A stretch of DNA of 43,846 bases from a bacterium (GCA_023261545.1 JAHFOS010000016.1:1-43846), one strand, 5' to 3'. Positions 7,707-15,609 are shown, counted from the first letter of the stretch. The notes: generated by a model from the sequence alone, not told the origin. Numbers and translations are program-made.

Positions 7707-8615
7707 ATGACGCGCATCCTGATCCAGTTGGCGCTGCTGCTGGGCATGCCTCCGCTGCTGCTGGGGGTTATCAACAAGACCAAGGCCTGGTTCGCGGGGC
7801 GCGTCGGCCCGCCGCTGCTGCAGCCTTACTTCGACATGCTCAAGCTGCTGCGCAAGGGGATGGTCCTGAGCCAGACGACGACCTGGGTGTTCCGGGCGGG
7901 GCCGGTGGTCACCTTGGCGTCCGTGGGTCTGGCGGGCCTGCTGATACCCATCGGCCGCTGGGCCGCTCCCGTCGCCTTCGCGGGCGACATGATCCTCTTC
8001 GCCTACCTGCTGGGACTGGCGCGCTTCTTCACGACGGCCGCCGCTCTGGACACCGGCTCCGCCTTCGAGGGCATGGGCGCGGCCCGCGAGGTGACGTTCT
8101 CCTGCCTTTCCGAACCGGCCCTGTTCTTCGCCCTGCTGGTGCTGGCGCGCCTCTCGGGCTCCACGACCCTGAGCGAAATGCTGAAAGGCCCCGCGGGAGG
8201 TTTCCCGGCGCTGGCCACCGCGCCGCTGGTCCTCATCGCCCTCGGCCTGTTCATCGTGCTGCTGGCCGAATCCTGCCGCATCCCCGTGGACGACCCCAAT
8301 ACGCATCTGGAGCTCACCATGATCCACGAGGTCATGGTGCTCGACCACAGCGGGCCGCTGCTCGGGGTTATCCTTTACTCCGCGGCCCTCAAGCTCTTCA
8401 TCCTCGGCGCCATCCTGCTGCACGTGGTCGCGCCGTTCCAGACGGGCGCGCCGTGGCTCGACGGCGGGCTGTTCGTGCTGGAAATGCTGGGGCTGGCGGC
8501 GGTGGTGGGCGTGGTGGAGTCCGTGATGGCGCGGCTGGCGCTGCGCCAGGTGCCGCACCTGCTCATCGGCGCCATGATCTCCTGCGGCTTCGGCCTGCTC
8601 CTGCTCTTGAGGTGA
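7707..8615 (+). CDS. ehrB: NuoH/HyfC-like membrane subunit of an Ehr-type complex
   Basis: This 302-residue protein has about eight hydrophobic helices and belongs to the NuoH/HyfC/EchB family, the membrane subunit that links the electron-transfer arm to the proton-moving modules. Family motifs are the early K-T-K-A-W-F-A-G-R-V-G-P-P with Y-F-D-M-L-K-L-L-R-K-G, and the central R-I-P-V-D-D-P-N-T-H-L-E-L-T-M-I-H-E, which bears conserved charged residues at the quinone/antiporter interface. It is closer to HyfC/HycD of formate hydrogenlyase than to NuoH in these motifs. It is the first gene of five tightly spaced genes (next gene starts after three bases). The symbol follows Geobacter ehr naming and is by analogy only. 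Confidence 0.85.
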   Translation: MTRILIQLALLLGMPPLLLGVINKTKAWFAGRVGPPLLQPYFDMLKLLRKGMVLSQTTTWVFRAGPVVTLASVGLAGLLIPIGRWAAPVAFAGDMILFAYLLGLARFFTTAAALDTGSAFEGMGAAREVTFSCLSEPALFFALLVLARLSGSTTLSEMLKGPAGGFPALATAPLVLIALGLFIVLLAESCRIPVDDPNTHLELTMIHEVMVLDHSGPLLGVILYSAALKLFILGAILLHVVAPFQTGAPWLDGGLFVLEMLGLAAVVGVVESVMARLALRQVPHLLIGAMISCGFGLLLLLR

Positions 8616-8618
8616 GGC

Positions 8619-9260
8619 ATGGCGGACCTCGTCAACGCCCTCCTCGTGATCGTCCTGGTGCTGAACCTTTTCGCGCTGGGCACCAGCCGCATCATCCGCG
8701 TCATCCGCACCGTGGCGGTCCAGGGGGCGTTGCTGGGGCTCCTTCCCCTGCTGGTCCACGAGCATATCACGCTTTCCGTGATCATGGTGTCCGCCGCGGC
8801 CATCGCCCTCAAAGGCATCGCCATCCCCGCCATCATGATCCACGCGCTGCGCGACGTCAGAATCAAGCGCGAAGTGGAACCCTTGATCAGCCTGCTTACA
8901 TCCATCATCCTGGGAGCCCTGGCCAGCGCCGCCGCGCTGCTGTTCGCCGGACGGCTGCCTCTGGCCAGCCAGCACGCCGGCACGCTGCTGGTCCCCGCGG
9001 CCATCGCCAACGTCATCGTCGGGTTCATCTTCCTCACCACCCGCTTCAAGGCCCTCAGTCAAGTGGTGGGCTATCTCGTCGTCGAGAACGGCATCTTCAC
9101 CTTCGGCATGCTGCTCATCGAGGCCATGCCGCTCATCGTCGAGATGGGCGTGCTGCTGGACCTGTTCGTCGGCATCTTCGTCACCTGCATCATCGTCAAC
9201 CGCATCAATCGCGCGTTCTCCTCCACGGACACGCGCCTGCTGGTCGCGCTCAAGGGCTGA
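8619..9260 (+). CDS. ehrC: HyfE-like membrane subunit
   Basis: This 213-residue protein is almost wholly hydrophobic, with six or seven predicted helices, and resembles HyfE (hydrogenase-4 component E), whose N-terminal part is related to NuoK. A shared acidic/basic pattern is seen in the loop H-A-L-R-D-V-R-I-K-R-E-V-E-P-L-I-S. NuoK-like subunits contribute to proton translocation in complex I relatives. The Shine-Dalgarno-like GAGGTGAGGC precedes the ATG and overlaps the end of the upstream gene. The following gene begins after three bases. Identification rests on size, hydropathy, this loop and the operon position. Confidence 0.8.
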   Translation: MADLVNALLVIVLVLNLFALGTSRIIRVIRTVAVQGALLGLLPLLVHEHITLSVIMVSAAAIALKGIAIPAIMIHALRDVRIKREVEPLISLLTSIILGALASAAALLFAGRLPLASQHAGTLLVPAAIANVIVGFIFLTTRFKALSQVVGYLVVENGIFTFGMLLIEAMPLIVEMGVLLDLFVGIFVTCIIVNRINRAFSSTDTRLLVALKG

Positions 9261-9263
9261 AGG

Positions 9264-10730
9264 GTGGCCGGCGCGCTGATCCTCCTGCCCCTGGCGATGG
9301 CGGCCGTCTGCGCGGCGCTGCCCTCGCGGCGCTGGCGGGTGTGGCTCCTGCCCGCGACCGCGCTGGCGCACCTCACCCTGACGGTGGGCGCGTTGTCGCG
9401 GCCCGAGCTTGGGGTCGGCTCGGAATGGCTGGTGCTCGATCCCCCCGGCCGCGTCATCCTGCTGGCCGTGAGCGTGGTTTTCCTGATCAGCTCCTGCTAC
9501 GCCGTCGGCGATTTGCGCCTGCGCCCGGATCGCCCCAACCGCGTCTTCTGCGCCTGCTGGCTGGGCGTCCTGGGCGTCATGACCTTGGTGACCTGGTCGC
9601 ACCACCTGGGCCTCCTGTGGGTGGCCATCGAGGCCACCACCCTCGTCACCGCTCCGCTCATCTACTTCAACCACACCCAGCGCAGCATCGAGGCCACCTG
9701 GAAATACCTGCTCGTCGGCTCCGTCGGCATCGCCCTGGCGCTGCTGGGCACCTTCTTCCTCGCCTACGCCTCGCTGTCCGCGGGGTTCGAGTCGCTCACC
9801 TTCGAGGACTTGCTCAGCCACGCGCCCAAGCTCTCCAAGCCCTGGCTGCACGCGGCCTTCGTGCTGCTGCTCGTCGGCTACGGCACCAAGATGGGGCTCG
9901 CGCCGATGCACAGTTGGAAACCCGACGCCTACGGCGAGGCGCCCGGCGGCGTCGGGGCCGTCCTGGCCGGGTGTGTCACCAGTTGCGCGTTCCTCGCCAT
10001 CCTGCGCGTCTATCACATCTGCAACGCGGCTGGGGAGGGCGCCTATGCCGCGCGTAGGCTCATGGTGCTCGGGCTTTTTTCCATGGCCGTGGCCGGGCTG
10101 TTCATGATCGGCCAGCGCGATTTCAAGCGTATGCTGGCCTACTCCAGCGTGGAGCACATGGGCATCCTCGTGCTGGGCCTCGGCATCGGGGCGCCCGCCT
10201 TGTTCGGAACCCTGCTGCACGTCCTCACCAACGGCCTCACCAAGGGCGCGCTCTTCCTCTCCGCCGAGAACATCCAGCGCGTCTATGACAGCAAGAGCAC
10301 CGAACGGGTGAGCGGGGCGCTGCGCCAGTTGCCTGGCTCGGGGGCCCTGTTCTTCGCGGGCTTCCTGGCCATCACGGGATCGCCACCTTTCGGCCCCTTC
10401 ATCAGCGAGTTCGCTATCCTGAACGGAGCCTTCGCCGCCGGCCGCTTCGCCGTCGGGGGGCTGTTCCTCTTCTTCCTGCTGATCGTGTTCATCGGCATGG
10501 GAATGACGGTGTTGCAAGTCGTCCAAGGCCCGGGGGGCCCAGGGGGCCGAGGGGACCCGGAGGGCACGGAGCCAGGAGCCGCGCATCAGCCCGCGCGCCG
10601 CGACGAGCTGCTGACCACCCTGCCCGTGGCGGGTTTCATGGCCCTGGTCCTGCTGCTGGGCCTGTACATCCCCGCCCCGGTGACGGCCTTGCTCAACGAT
10701 GCCGTGCGTTTCCTGGAGACCCGGCCATGA
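9264..10730 (+). CDS. ehrD: HyfF/NuoN-like proton-translocating antiporter subunit
   Basis: This 488-residue membrane protein, starting at GTG, belongs to the Mrp-antiporter/NuoN/HyfF family with about 13-14 helices. Family motifs include W-V-A-I-E-A-T-T-L (with the conserved glutamate of helix 5), K-Y-L-L-V-G-S-V, the T-K-M-G-L-A-P-M-H-S-W-K-P-D-A-Y-G-E-A-P segment and K-R-M-L-A-Y-S-S-V-E-H-M-G. The lysines and glutamate of these motifs carry protons in complex I relatives. Oddly, residues about 423-449 form a glycine/proline-rich loop (P-G-G-P-G-G-R-G-D-P-E-G) encoded by a very G-rich tract (10532-10564) before the last helix. It is the only large antiporter subunit in this cluster. Confidence 0.88.
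   Translation: MAGALILLPLAMAAVCAALPSRRWRVWLLPATALAHLTLTVGALSRPELGVGSEWLVLDPPGRVILLAVSVVFLISSCYAVGDLRLRPDRPNRVFCACWLGVLGVMTLVTWSHHLGLLWVAIEATTLVTAPLIYFNHTQRSIEATWKYLLVGSVGIALALLGTFFLAYASLSAGFESLTFEDLLSHAPKLSKPWLHAAFVLLLVGYGTKMGLAPMHSWKPDAYGEAPGGVGAVLAGCVTSCAFLAILRVYHICNAAGEGAYAARRLMVLGLFSMAVAGLFMIGQRDFKRMLAYSSVEHMGILVLGLGIGAPALFGTLLHVLTNGLTKGALFLSAENIQRVYDSKSTERVSGALRQLPGSGALFFAGFLAITGSPPFGPFISEFAILNGAFAAGRFAVGGLFLFFLLIVFIGMGMTVLQVVQGPGGPGGRGDPEGTEPGAAHQPARRDELLTTLPVAGFMALVLLLGLYIPAPVTALLNDAVRFLETRP
10532..10564 (+). other. G-rich tract with four G-runs (possible G-quadruplex)
   Basis: On the coding strand of the antiporter gene, runs of 6, 5, 4 and 3 guanines start at 10532, 10542, 10551 and 10562, separated by 4, 4 and 7 bases. 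This satisfies the usual G3+N1-7 motif. It encodes the low-complexity loop of the protein. Confidence 0.55.
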
Positions 10731-10788
10731 TCCTGGAAACGGCGGTTGAAAGCGAACCGGCCGCAAAGCATTTGAGTACCAACTTCCA

Positions 10789-10834
10789 CCACAGAGACAC
10801 AGAGATCACAGAGAATTTCTCTGTGTCTCTGTGG
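10789..10834. repeat. 17-bp perfect inverted repeat inside the Ehr-like operon
   Basis: CCACAGAGACACAGAGA (10789-10805) and its exact complement (10818-10834) enclose a 12-base loop. A second, shorter palindrome lies at 10807-10825, centred on base 10816, so alternative foldings compete. The unit contains three CACAGAGA repeats per arm region. Repeats with the same CCACAGAGACACAGAG core are known as scattered intergenic palindromes in many bacteria. It lies in the 148-base gap between the antiporter and large-subunit genes. No U-run follows, so it is not a standard terminator, though a T-rich stretch occurs about 15 bases beyond. Confidence 0.85.
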
Positions 10835-10878
10835 TACATCGTTTTCGTTTTTTTGGGTTCCGGCTCTGCCGGGTTAGG

Positions 10879-12411
10879 ATGATGCGCGCGGGCGTTCCCA
10901 TGGCCGCGCTGGCCAACGGCCGCGCCATCGAGCTGGGGGCCATCCCCGTTCTGGCCATCGAGGACCTGGAAGATGCCGTGGTCGCCGCCGTGGAAGCGGG
11001 GCAGCGCGTGGCGGCGCTGTTCGCGGCCACGGGTGCGGATCCCGCCGAAAAGCTGATCTACGCCGTGCTCGCCGACGATGATCAGAACCGGCTTTTCGTC
11101 GCGCGCGCGCGCATCAAGGGGCCCCAGTTTCCCGCGCTCACGCCGCGCTGCCCGCAGGTGCATCTATTCGAGCGCGAAATAGCCGAGCAGTTCGGCCTCA
11201 AGCCCATGGGCCACCCGTGGCTCAAGCCCGTGCGCTACCACCGTTCCTGGACCGGCAACGACGCCTGGGAACGCGCGCCCGACCAGCCTATTCTGCCCGG
11301 TGTCGGCGATTTCTACCGCGTCGCGGGCGAAGAGGTGCACGAGGTCGCCGTCGGCCCGGTGCACGCCGGTGTCATCGAGCCCGGCCATTTTCGTTTCCAA
11401 TGCCATGGCGAGCAGGTGTTCCACCTGGAAATAGCCCTCGGCTATCAGCACCGCGGCGTCGAGGAGGCCATGATCGGCGGCCCCACGCGGCGTTCGATCC
11501 ATTACGCCGAGACCCTGGCCGGCGATACGAGCATCGCCCACGCCACGGCGCATTGTCAGGTGCTGGAAGCGCTCGCGCGCTGCCAGAAAAGCGCGCGAGC
11601 GCAGGCGCTGCGCGGTATCGCCCTGGAATTGGAGCGCCTGGCCAACCACGCCGGCGATCTGGGCGCGCTGGCCCATGACGTCGCTTACCTGCCGACGGCC
11701 TCCTATTGCGGGCGCATCCGCGGGGATTTCCTCAACATGACCGCGTTGCTGTGCGGCAACCGCTTCGGCCGCGGCCTGGTCCGTCCCGGCGGCGTGGGCA
11801 TGGACGTGGACGACGCCCGCACCAGCGAACTCCGGCGCCGCCTGGAGGCCGCCGCGAAGGACACCGCCGTCGCCGTCAACCTGCTCTGGGACGCGCCCTC
11901 GGTCATGGCCAGGTTCGTGGACACCGGACCCCTGCCGCGGCAGGTCGCCACCGAGCTCGGCCTCGTCGGCCCCGCCGCCCGCGCCTCGGGCCTCGCGCGC
12001 GATGCCCGCCGCGATCAACCCTCGGGGATCTTCCGCTTCACCCACATTCCCGTCGCCACCTACGAGAGCGGGGACGTCTTCGCCCGCGCCTATATCCGCT
12101 GGCTGGAGATCCAGGCGTCCATCGAATTCCTGCGCGAGCAATTGCGATCCATCCCCGCGGGCGCCCTGCGGGTGCCCCTCGGCCCGCTGCCGCCTCTGCG
12201 GCTGGCCGTGGCCATCAACGAGGGCTGGCGCGGAGAGGTGTGCCATGTGGCCATCACCGATGCCCGGGGCTGCTTCGCGCGCTACAAAGTCGTGGACCCC
12301 TCGTTCCACAACTGGACCGGCCTCGCTTACGCCCTGCGCAACCAGCAAATATCGGATTTTCCTTTATGCAACAAGAGCTTCAACCTGTCTTACTGTGGAC
12401 ATGACCTCTGA
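10879..12411 (+). CDS. ehrL: Fused NuoC/NuoD-like large subunit lacking nickel ligands (EhrL-like)
   Basis: This 510-residue protein joins a NuoC/HycE-N-like domain (about 1-130) to a NuoD/[NiFe] large-subunit-like domain (about 160-510). H-R-G-V-E-E (191-196) and the conserved histidine-rich surroundings match the family. True group 4 hydrogenases carry C-x2-C pairs for nickel near the start and end of this domain. Here the first site reads A-G-D-T-S-I-A-H (214-221) and the second D-P-S-F-H-N-W (473-479), with no cysteine pair in either. The ending I-S-D-F-P-L-C-N-K-S-F-N is typical of Ehr large subunits. The protein therefore cannot bind a NiFe centre in the usual way. Starts at 10879, 10882 and 10900 are possible; a conserved region begins soon after. 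Confidence 0.88.
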   Translation: MMRAGVPMAALANGRAIELGAIPVLAIEDLEDAVVAAVEAGQRVAALFAATGADPAEKLIYAVLADDDQNRLFVARARIKGPQFPALTPRCPQVHLFEREIAEQFGLKPMGHPWLKPVRYHRSWTGNDAWERAPDQPILPGVGDFYRVAGEEVHEVAVGPVHAGVIEPGHFRFQCHGEQVFHLEIALGYQHRGVEEAMIGGPTRRSIHYAETLAGDTSIAHATAHCQVLEALARCQKSARAQALRGIALELERLANHAGDLGALAHDVAYLPTASYCGRIRGDFLNMTALLCGNRFGRGLVRPGGVGMDVDDARTSELRRRLEAAAKDTAVAVNLLWDAPSVMARFVDTGPLPRQVATELGLVGPAARASGLARDARRDQPSGIFRFTHIPVATYESGDVFARAYIRWLEIQASIEFLREQLRSIPAGALRVPLGPLPPLRLAVAINEGWRGEVCHVAITDARGCFARYKVVDPSFHNWTGLAYALRNQQISDFPLCNKSFNLSYCGHDL

Positions 12412-12477
12412 TCTTAGACCTGCCGCGCTTTCCGAGCAAGGATCCGCCGCGTTCCCCGTGCGCAGGAAGGGGCGGCC

Positions 12478-13263
12478 GTGCTGAAGGTCGTTCTCGCCCG
12501 CCTGCAACAGGGGCATCGCACCCTGCGATATCCCGAGGGTCCCGCGCCGGAGCTGCCGAGTAACTTCCGCGGCCGTCCCGAGATCGACGGGGCGAAGTGC
12601 CCCGAGGGCTGCCGCGCCTGCGCCGAGGCCTGCCCCACCGGAGCCATCAGCGTGACCGACGGGGCGCGCCTTGATCTGGGGCGCTGCCTGTTCTGCACGG
12701 ACTGCAGGGAGGCTTGTCCCGAACAGGCCATCGCCTATACCAGCGATCCTCGCCTGGCGGTGCGCGACCGCGGCGATCTCGTCCTCGCTGAAGACCAGCG
12801 GGCGCTGAAGCTCGCCGCCGCCCTGGACGCCAAGCTCATGAAGCTCTTCGGCCGCTCGCTCAAGCTCCGGCAAGTGAGCGCCGGGGGGTGCAACGCCTGC
12901 GAGGCCGACGTGAACGTGCTGAACACGGTGGGCTGGGACCTCGGGCGCTTCGGCATCCAGCTCGTGGCCTCGCCGCGCCACGCCGACGGCTTGCTCATCA
13001 CCGGCCCGGTCACGCGCAACATGGAGCTCGCCTTGAGGAAAACCTACGCTGCCGTGCCCGAGCCCAAGATCGTCATCGCCGTCGGCGCCTGCGCCATCTC
13101 CGGCGGCCCCTACATCGGTCATCCCCAGGCCCACGACGGGGCCAGCGCTATCGTGCCCGTGGACCTTTTCATCCCCGGCTGCCCGCCGCACCCCCTCACC
13201 ATCCTCGACGGCCTGCTGCGCCTGCTCGGCCGCATCGAGGAGAAGTCAGGCCCGGTTTCCTGA
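12478..13263 (+). CDS. ehrS: Fused ferredoxin / NuoB-like small subunit (EhrS-like)
   Basis: This 261-residue protein starts at GTG after AGGAAGGGG. Its N-terminal half binds two [4Fe-4S] clusters of the NuoI/HyfH type: C41-x3-C45-x2-C48-x3-C52 and C70-x2-C73-x2-C76-x3-C80. Its C-terminal half is NuoB/HyfI-like, with all four cysteines for the proximal cluster: C138 and C141 (G-G-C-N-A-C-E), C205 (V-G-A-C-A) and C235 (P-G-C-P-P-H-P). So electron transfer to the large subunit is intact even though the nickel site is lost. In E. coli Hyf and Hyc the two parts are separate genes. Its 3' end overlaps the convergent serine acetyltransferase gene by 18 bases. Confidence 0.9.
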   Translation: MLKVVLARLQQGHRTLRYPEGPAPELPSNFRGRPEIDGAKCPEGCRACAEACPTGAISVTDGARLDLGRCLFCTDCREACPEQAIAYTSDPRLAVRDRGDLVLAEDQRALKLAAALDAKLMKLFGRSLKLRQVSAGGCNACEADVNVLNTVGWDLGRFGIQLVASPRHADGLLITGPVTRNMELALRKTYAAVPEPKIVIAVGACAISGGPYIGHPQAHDGASAIVPVDLFIPGCPPHPLTILDGLLRLLGRIEEKSGPVS

Positions 13264-14196
13264 CGCGCTCCCGGAGGCGGAAGCCGCGATTGTCGCCTTG
13301 GTCCCAGTATCGCGAGGAGTTCCCTTGGAACGCATGACCATCTCGGGGGGCTTGGTGTGGATCCTGGTGTTGGGCGGGCAGCTCTCCAACAGGAACGAAT
13401 TGCCGCCGATGATGGAGCCGCTGCCCACGGTGATGTCGCCGAGGATGGTGGAGCCGGGATAGATAACGACGTTGTCGCCGATGGTGGGATGGCGCTTGCG
13501 GCCACGGAACTCCGGGCTCACCGAACGGGCGCCCAGAGTGACGTTGTGGTAGAGGCTCACGTTGCGGCCGATGACGCTGGTTTCGCCGATGATGAGCCCG
13601 GTGCCGTGGTCAATACTGCAGGACGAAGCGATGCTCGCCCCCGGATGGATGTCAATGCCCGTGCGGCGATGGACGATTTCGGACATGATGCGCGGAACCA
13701 ACGGTGTCTCCTGCCGGTGCAGGAAGTGGGCGAGGCGATGCACGGTGAGCGCCTCAAAGCCGGGATAGGCGAGGATGACTTCGGCGCGGTCCTTGGCGGC
13801 GGGATCGTGGCCGAGCACGGCATCGAGATCCAGCTCTAGTTCAGCGCGAATGGCGGGGAGTTCCTCGATGAGCGCGAGCACCCTGCTCGCCGCGCCAGCG
13901 GCGGGGTTCCCCGCGGTGCCGTTGTAGGCCAATGCGCCCGCGATCTCAGCGCTGAGATTGCGGAGGACTTTGTCAGAATTTTCCTTCATCCTCTTCTTGA
14001 GGCTCGCCTCCTTGGCCTCGATGTAAAAGCGCGGAAAGAGCAGCTCATGCAAGGTCCGGATGACGAGCTCAAGACGTTGGGGCGAAGGGAAATAGGCGCC
14101 GGTGGGGAGCTCGGGGTCTTGTGCCAGCAACAGCTTTGCCACGACGCGCCCAAGGCGGTCCGCGACGTTTCTGATTTTCGATGCGCCGCGCTTCAT
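13246..14196 (-). CDS. cysE: Serine O-acetyltransferase
   Basis: The 316-residue protein makes O-acetylserine from serine and acetyl-CoA, the first step of cysteine synthesis. The C-terminal half is a left-handed beta-helix acyltransferase: H-R-R-T-G-I-D-I-H-P-G-A, the catalytic I-D-H-G-T-G-L-I-I-G-E, N-V-T-L-G, and R-H-P-T-I-G-D-N-V-V-I. The long helical N-terminal part (about 1-150) fits the larger class of bacterial CysE; the family's usual length is 170-320. ATG 14196 overlaps the stop of the upstream TPR gene (TGATG), so the two are coupled. The 3' end overlaps the convergent small-subunit gene by 18 bases. The C-terminal tail is serine/alanine-rich and probably disordered. No cysK lies nearby. 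Confidence 0.93.
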   Translation of the reverse strand: MKRGASKIRNVADRLGRVVAKLLLAQDPELPTGAYFPSPQRLELVIRTLHELLFPRFYIEAKEASLKKRMKENSDKVLRNLSAEIAGALAYNGTAGNPAAGAASRVLALIEELPAIRAELELDLDAVLGHDPAAKDRAEVILAYPGFEALTVHRLAHFLHRQETPLVPRIMSEIVHRRTGIDIHPGASIASSCSIDHGTGLIIGETSVIGRNVSLYHNVTLGARSVSPEFRGRKRHPTIGDNVVIYPGSTILGDITVGSGSIIGGNSFLLESCPPNTRIHTKPPEMVMRSKGTPRDTGTKATIAASASGSASGNRA

Positions 14197-14930
14197 CACT
14201 GCTGCACCTTGCGCTTCTCACGGAAGCCGGGTCTGCCATTCATCTGCTCTTGCAGCATGGAAATGGGGGGTTTTTCGAGTTGCAGAGAATACCATGTCAA
14301 GCCAAAGGGTTTCATGTTAGGCTTTTTCCCATTCTGCAGGCGCAGGAGGTTATCCTTGGTGGCTTCGTTGCCGGGCTCCTGTTTCAGGGCCTTTTGCAGG
14401 ATGGCGATGGCCTCCGGCCCCTTCCCGAGCTTTTCAAGCATGAAGGCGTAGGCGTTGTGGATGATGAGCTGTTTCTTGTTGAGGCGCAGGGCGAGATCGA
14501 GAGTGGCGCGCAGCTTTTTTTCATCCTCGCGTTTGAAGTACAGGGACGCCAGCATCAACATGGCATCGGAAATACGCGGGTTGGCCTTGGACAGCGCCCT
14601 GATGGCCTTTTCTTCATCGCGCATGGCGAAGTAGATGACGCCCATCTGCGCGTGGATCTGCCCTTCCAGCATGAGCTGCCAGCGCCCCATGGGCAGCAGC
14701 TCCTCCAGCGCCTTCAAGGCGAAGGGAAACTGGCGTTTCTCCGCCAGCTTCTGGGCCTGCTGCAGCCGTCCCTCGAGCTTCTTGACGAAGTAGCGCGTTA
14801 TCAGGATGAGGGTCGCGAGCGCGGCCGTAATGCCAGGAATGGGCGCGAGCCACCACGACATCCAGGGCAGGAAGCGACTGGCCGTGCCCGCGGCGGCTCC
14901 GACCGCCAAGGCGATGAACACGCTGTACAT
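14196..14930 (-). CDS. Membrane-anchored TPR protein
   Basis: The 244-residue protein has two hydrophobic helices (about 2-20 and 27-46) followed by a cytoplasmic or periplasmic region of TPR-like helical repeats (about 55-205), for example A-Q-M-G-V-I-Y-F-A-M-R-D-E-E-K-A-I-R-A-L and N-A-Y-A-F-M-L-E-K-L-G-K-G-P-E-A-I. TPR domains bind partner proteins. It is translationally coupled to serine acetyltransferase by a one-base stop/start overlap. The C-terminal tail is basic. No enzymatic motif is visible and the partner is unknown. Its start is divergent from the [2Fe-2S] protein gene with 65 bases between them. Confidence 0.7.
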   Translation of the reverse strand: MYSVFIALAVGAAAGTASRFLPWMSWWLAPIPGITAALATLILITRYFVKKLEGRLQQAQKLAEKRQFPFALKALEELLPMGRWQLMLEGQIHAQMGVIYFAMRDEEKAIRALSKANPRISDAMLMLASLYFKREDEKKLRATLDLALRLNKKQLIIHNAYAFMLEKLGKGPEAIAILQKALKQEPGNEATKDNLLRLQNGKKPNMKPFGLTWYSLQLEKPPISMLQEQMNGRPGFREKRKVQQ

Positions 14931-14958
14931 GGCGCGCCATTGGATGCTCCCGCGGCAA

Positions 14959-14988
14959 TTGACAAGGTGCAGGCTCGCGCACCATCGT
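14959..14988 (+). promoter_or_regulatory. Possible promoter for the thioredoxin-like [2Fe-2S] protein
   Basis: A perfect TTGACA (14959-14964) lies in the 65-base divergent gap. The -10 is weak (CATCGT at 14983-14988, 18 bases away). If used, transcription would begin at or almost at the ATG 14996, which has no Shine-Dalgarno sequence, suggesting a leaderless message. Confidence 0.3.
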
Positions 14989-14995
14989 TGGCGCC

Positions 14996-15388
14996 ATGGG
15001 TGAGGCCGAAGAACTCAGGGAGATCGTCGCGCGCCTTGGCGTGGGCCGCCTGGAGCGCCACATCATCCTGTGCACCAAGGGAGATTGCGCGACATCCCTT
15101 GAAGCGGCGCAAGCGTCCTGGCGGTATTTGAAAACGCGCCTGAAAGAACTCGGGGTCCCGGAGGCCGCTGCCATCTACCGCACGCAGGCGCATTGTTTGC
15201 GCGTCTGCACGGGAGGTCCCATCGCCGTGGTCTATCCCGAGGGCACTTGGTACCGCGGAGCCACCCCCGATGTGCTGGAACGCATCATCAACGAGCACCT
15301 CCTGAAAGGTCGGCCGGTGAGCGATTATGTTTTTGCCCGCGACCCGCTGTGCCCCCTGGCCCCGGCAGCGCCGCCTTCCCGAGCTTGA
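14996..15388 (+). CDS. Thioredoxin-fold [2Fe-2S] ferredoxin
   Basis: The 130-residue protein resembles thioredoxin-like [2Fe-2S] ferredoxins (the NuoE/Shethna-type fold). The cluster ligands are visible as C26-x4-C31 and C67-x3-C71, and the second pair is followed by the family's [14 protein letters not shown]. Such proteins carry electrons, but the partner enzyme is unknown. The C-terminal tail after residue 105 is less conserved. It stands alone, 221 bases upstream of glutamine synthetase on the same strand. No Shine-Dalgarno sequence precedes the ATG. Confidence 0.88.
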   Translation: MGEAEELREIVARLGVGRLERHIILCTKGDCATSLEAAQASWRYLKTRLKELGVPEAAAIYRTQAHCLRVCTGGPIAVVYPEGTWYRGATPDVLERIINEHLLKGRPVSDYVFARDPLCPLAPAAPPSRA

Positions 15389-15609
15389 TACAATTATGTG
15401 TTTCATTGCCCGGAAGATGCGCAAATTTGAATCGTTTTGGTCCCGTCGGCGCGCTTCCTTGTGAGGGCTGAAAGCGGGAGAATGGGGGCGGATTGGGGCC
15501 CGTCTCATATCGCTTGCAAAGGCGGGTCCCACCTTACGTTGCCGGCCTCCCCCGTGGCAGCACGGAGATTGCTGAAAACAAAAAGAAAAAGTTTAAAGGA
15601 GGATCGCCT

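Noticed and set aside
7479-10766. A 1095-codon open frame on the minus strand, rich in Q, H, D, E and G.
   Set aside because: It is the mirror of the NuoH-, HyfE- and HyfF-like genes. The composition is that of an antisense frame over GC-rich membrane genes, with no recognisable domain.
11164-12348. A 394-codon minus-strand frame.
   Set aside because: Antisense to the large-subunit gene; composition is typical of a shadow frame.
13119-13505. A 128-codon minus-strand frame overlapping ehrS and cysE ends.
   Set aside because: Frame-shifted shadow of both genes; contains low-complexity A/S/P-rich sequence only.
15555-15573. A sigma-54-like promoter before glnA (TGGCAG...TTGC).
   Set aside because: The spacing between the GG and GC elements is three bases too long for a sigma-54 site.
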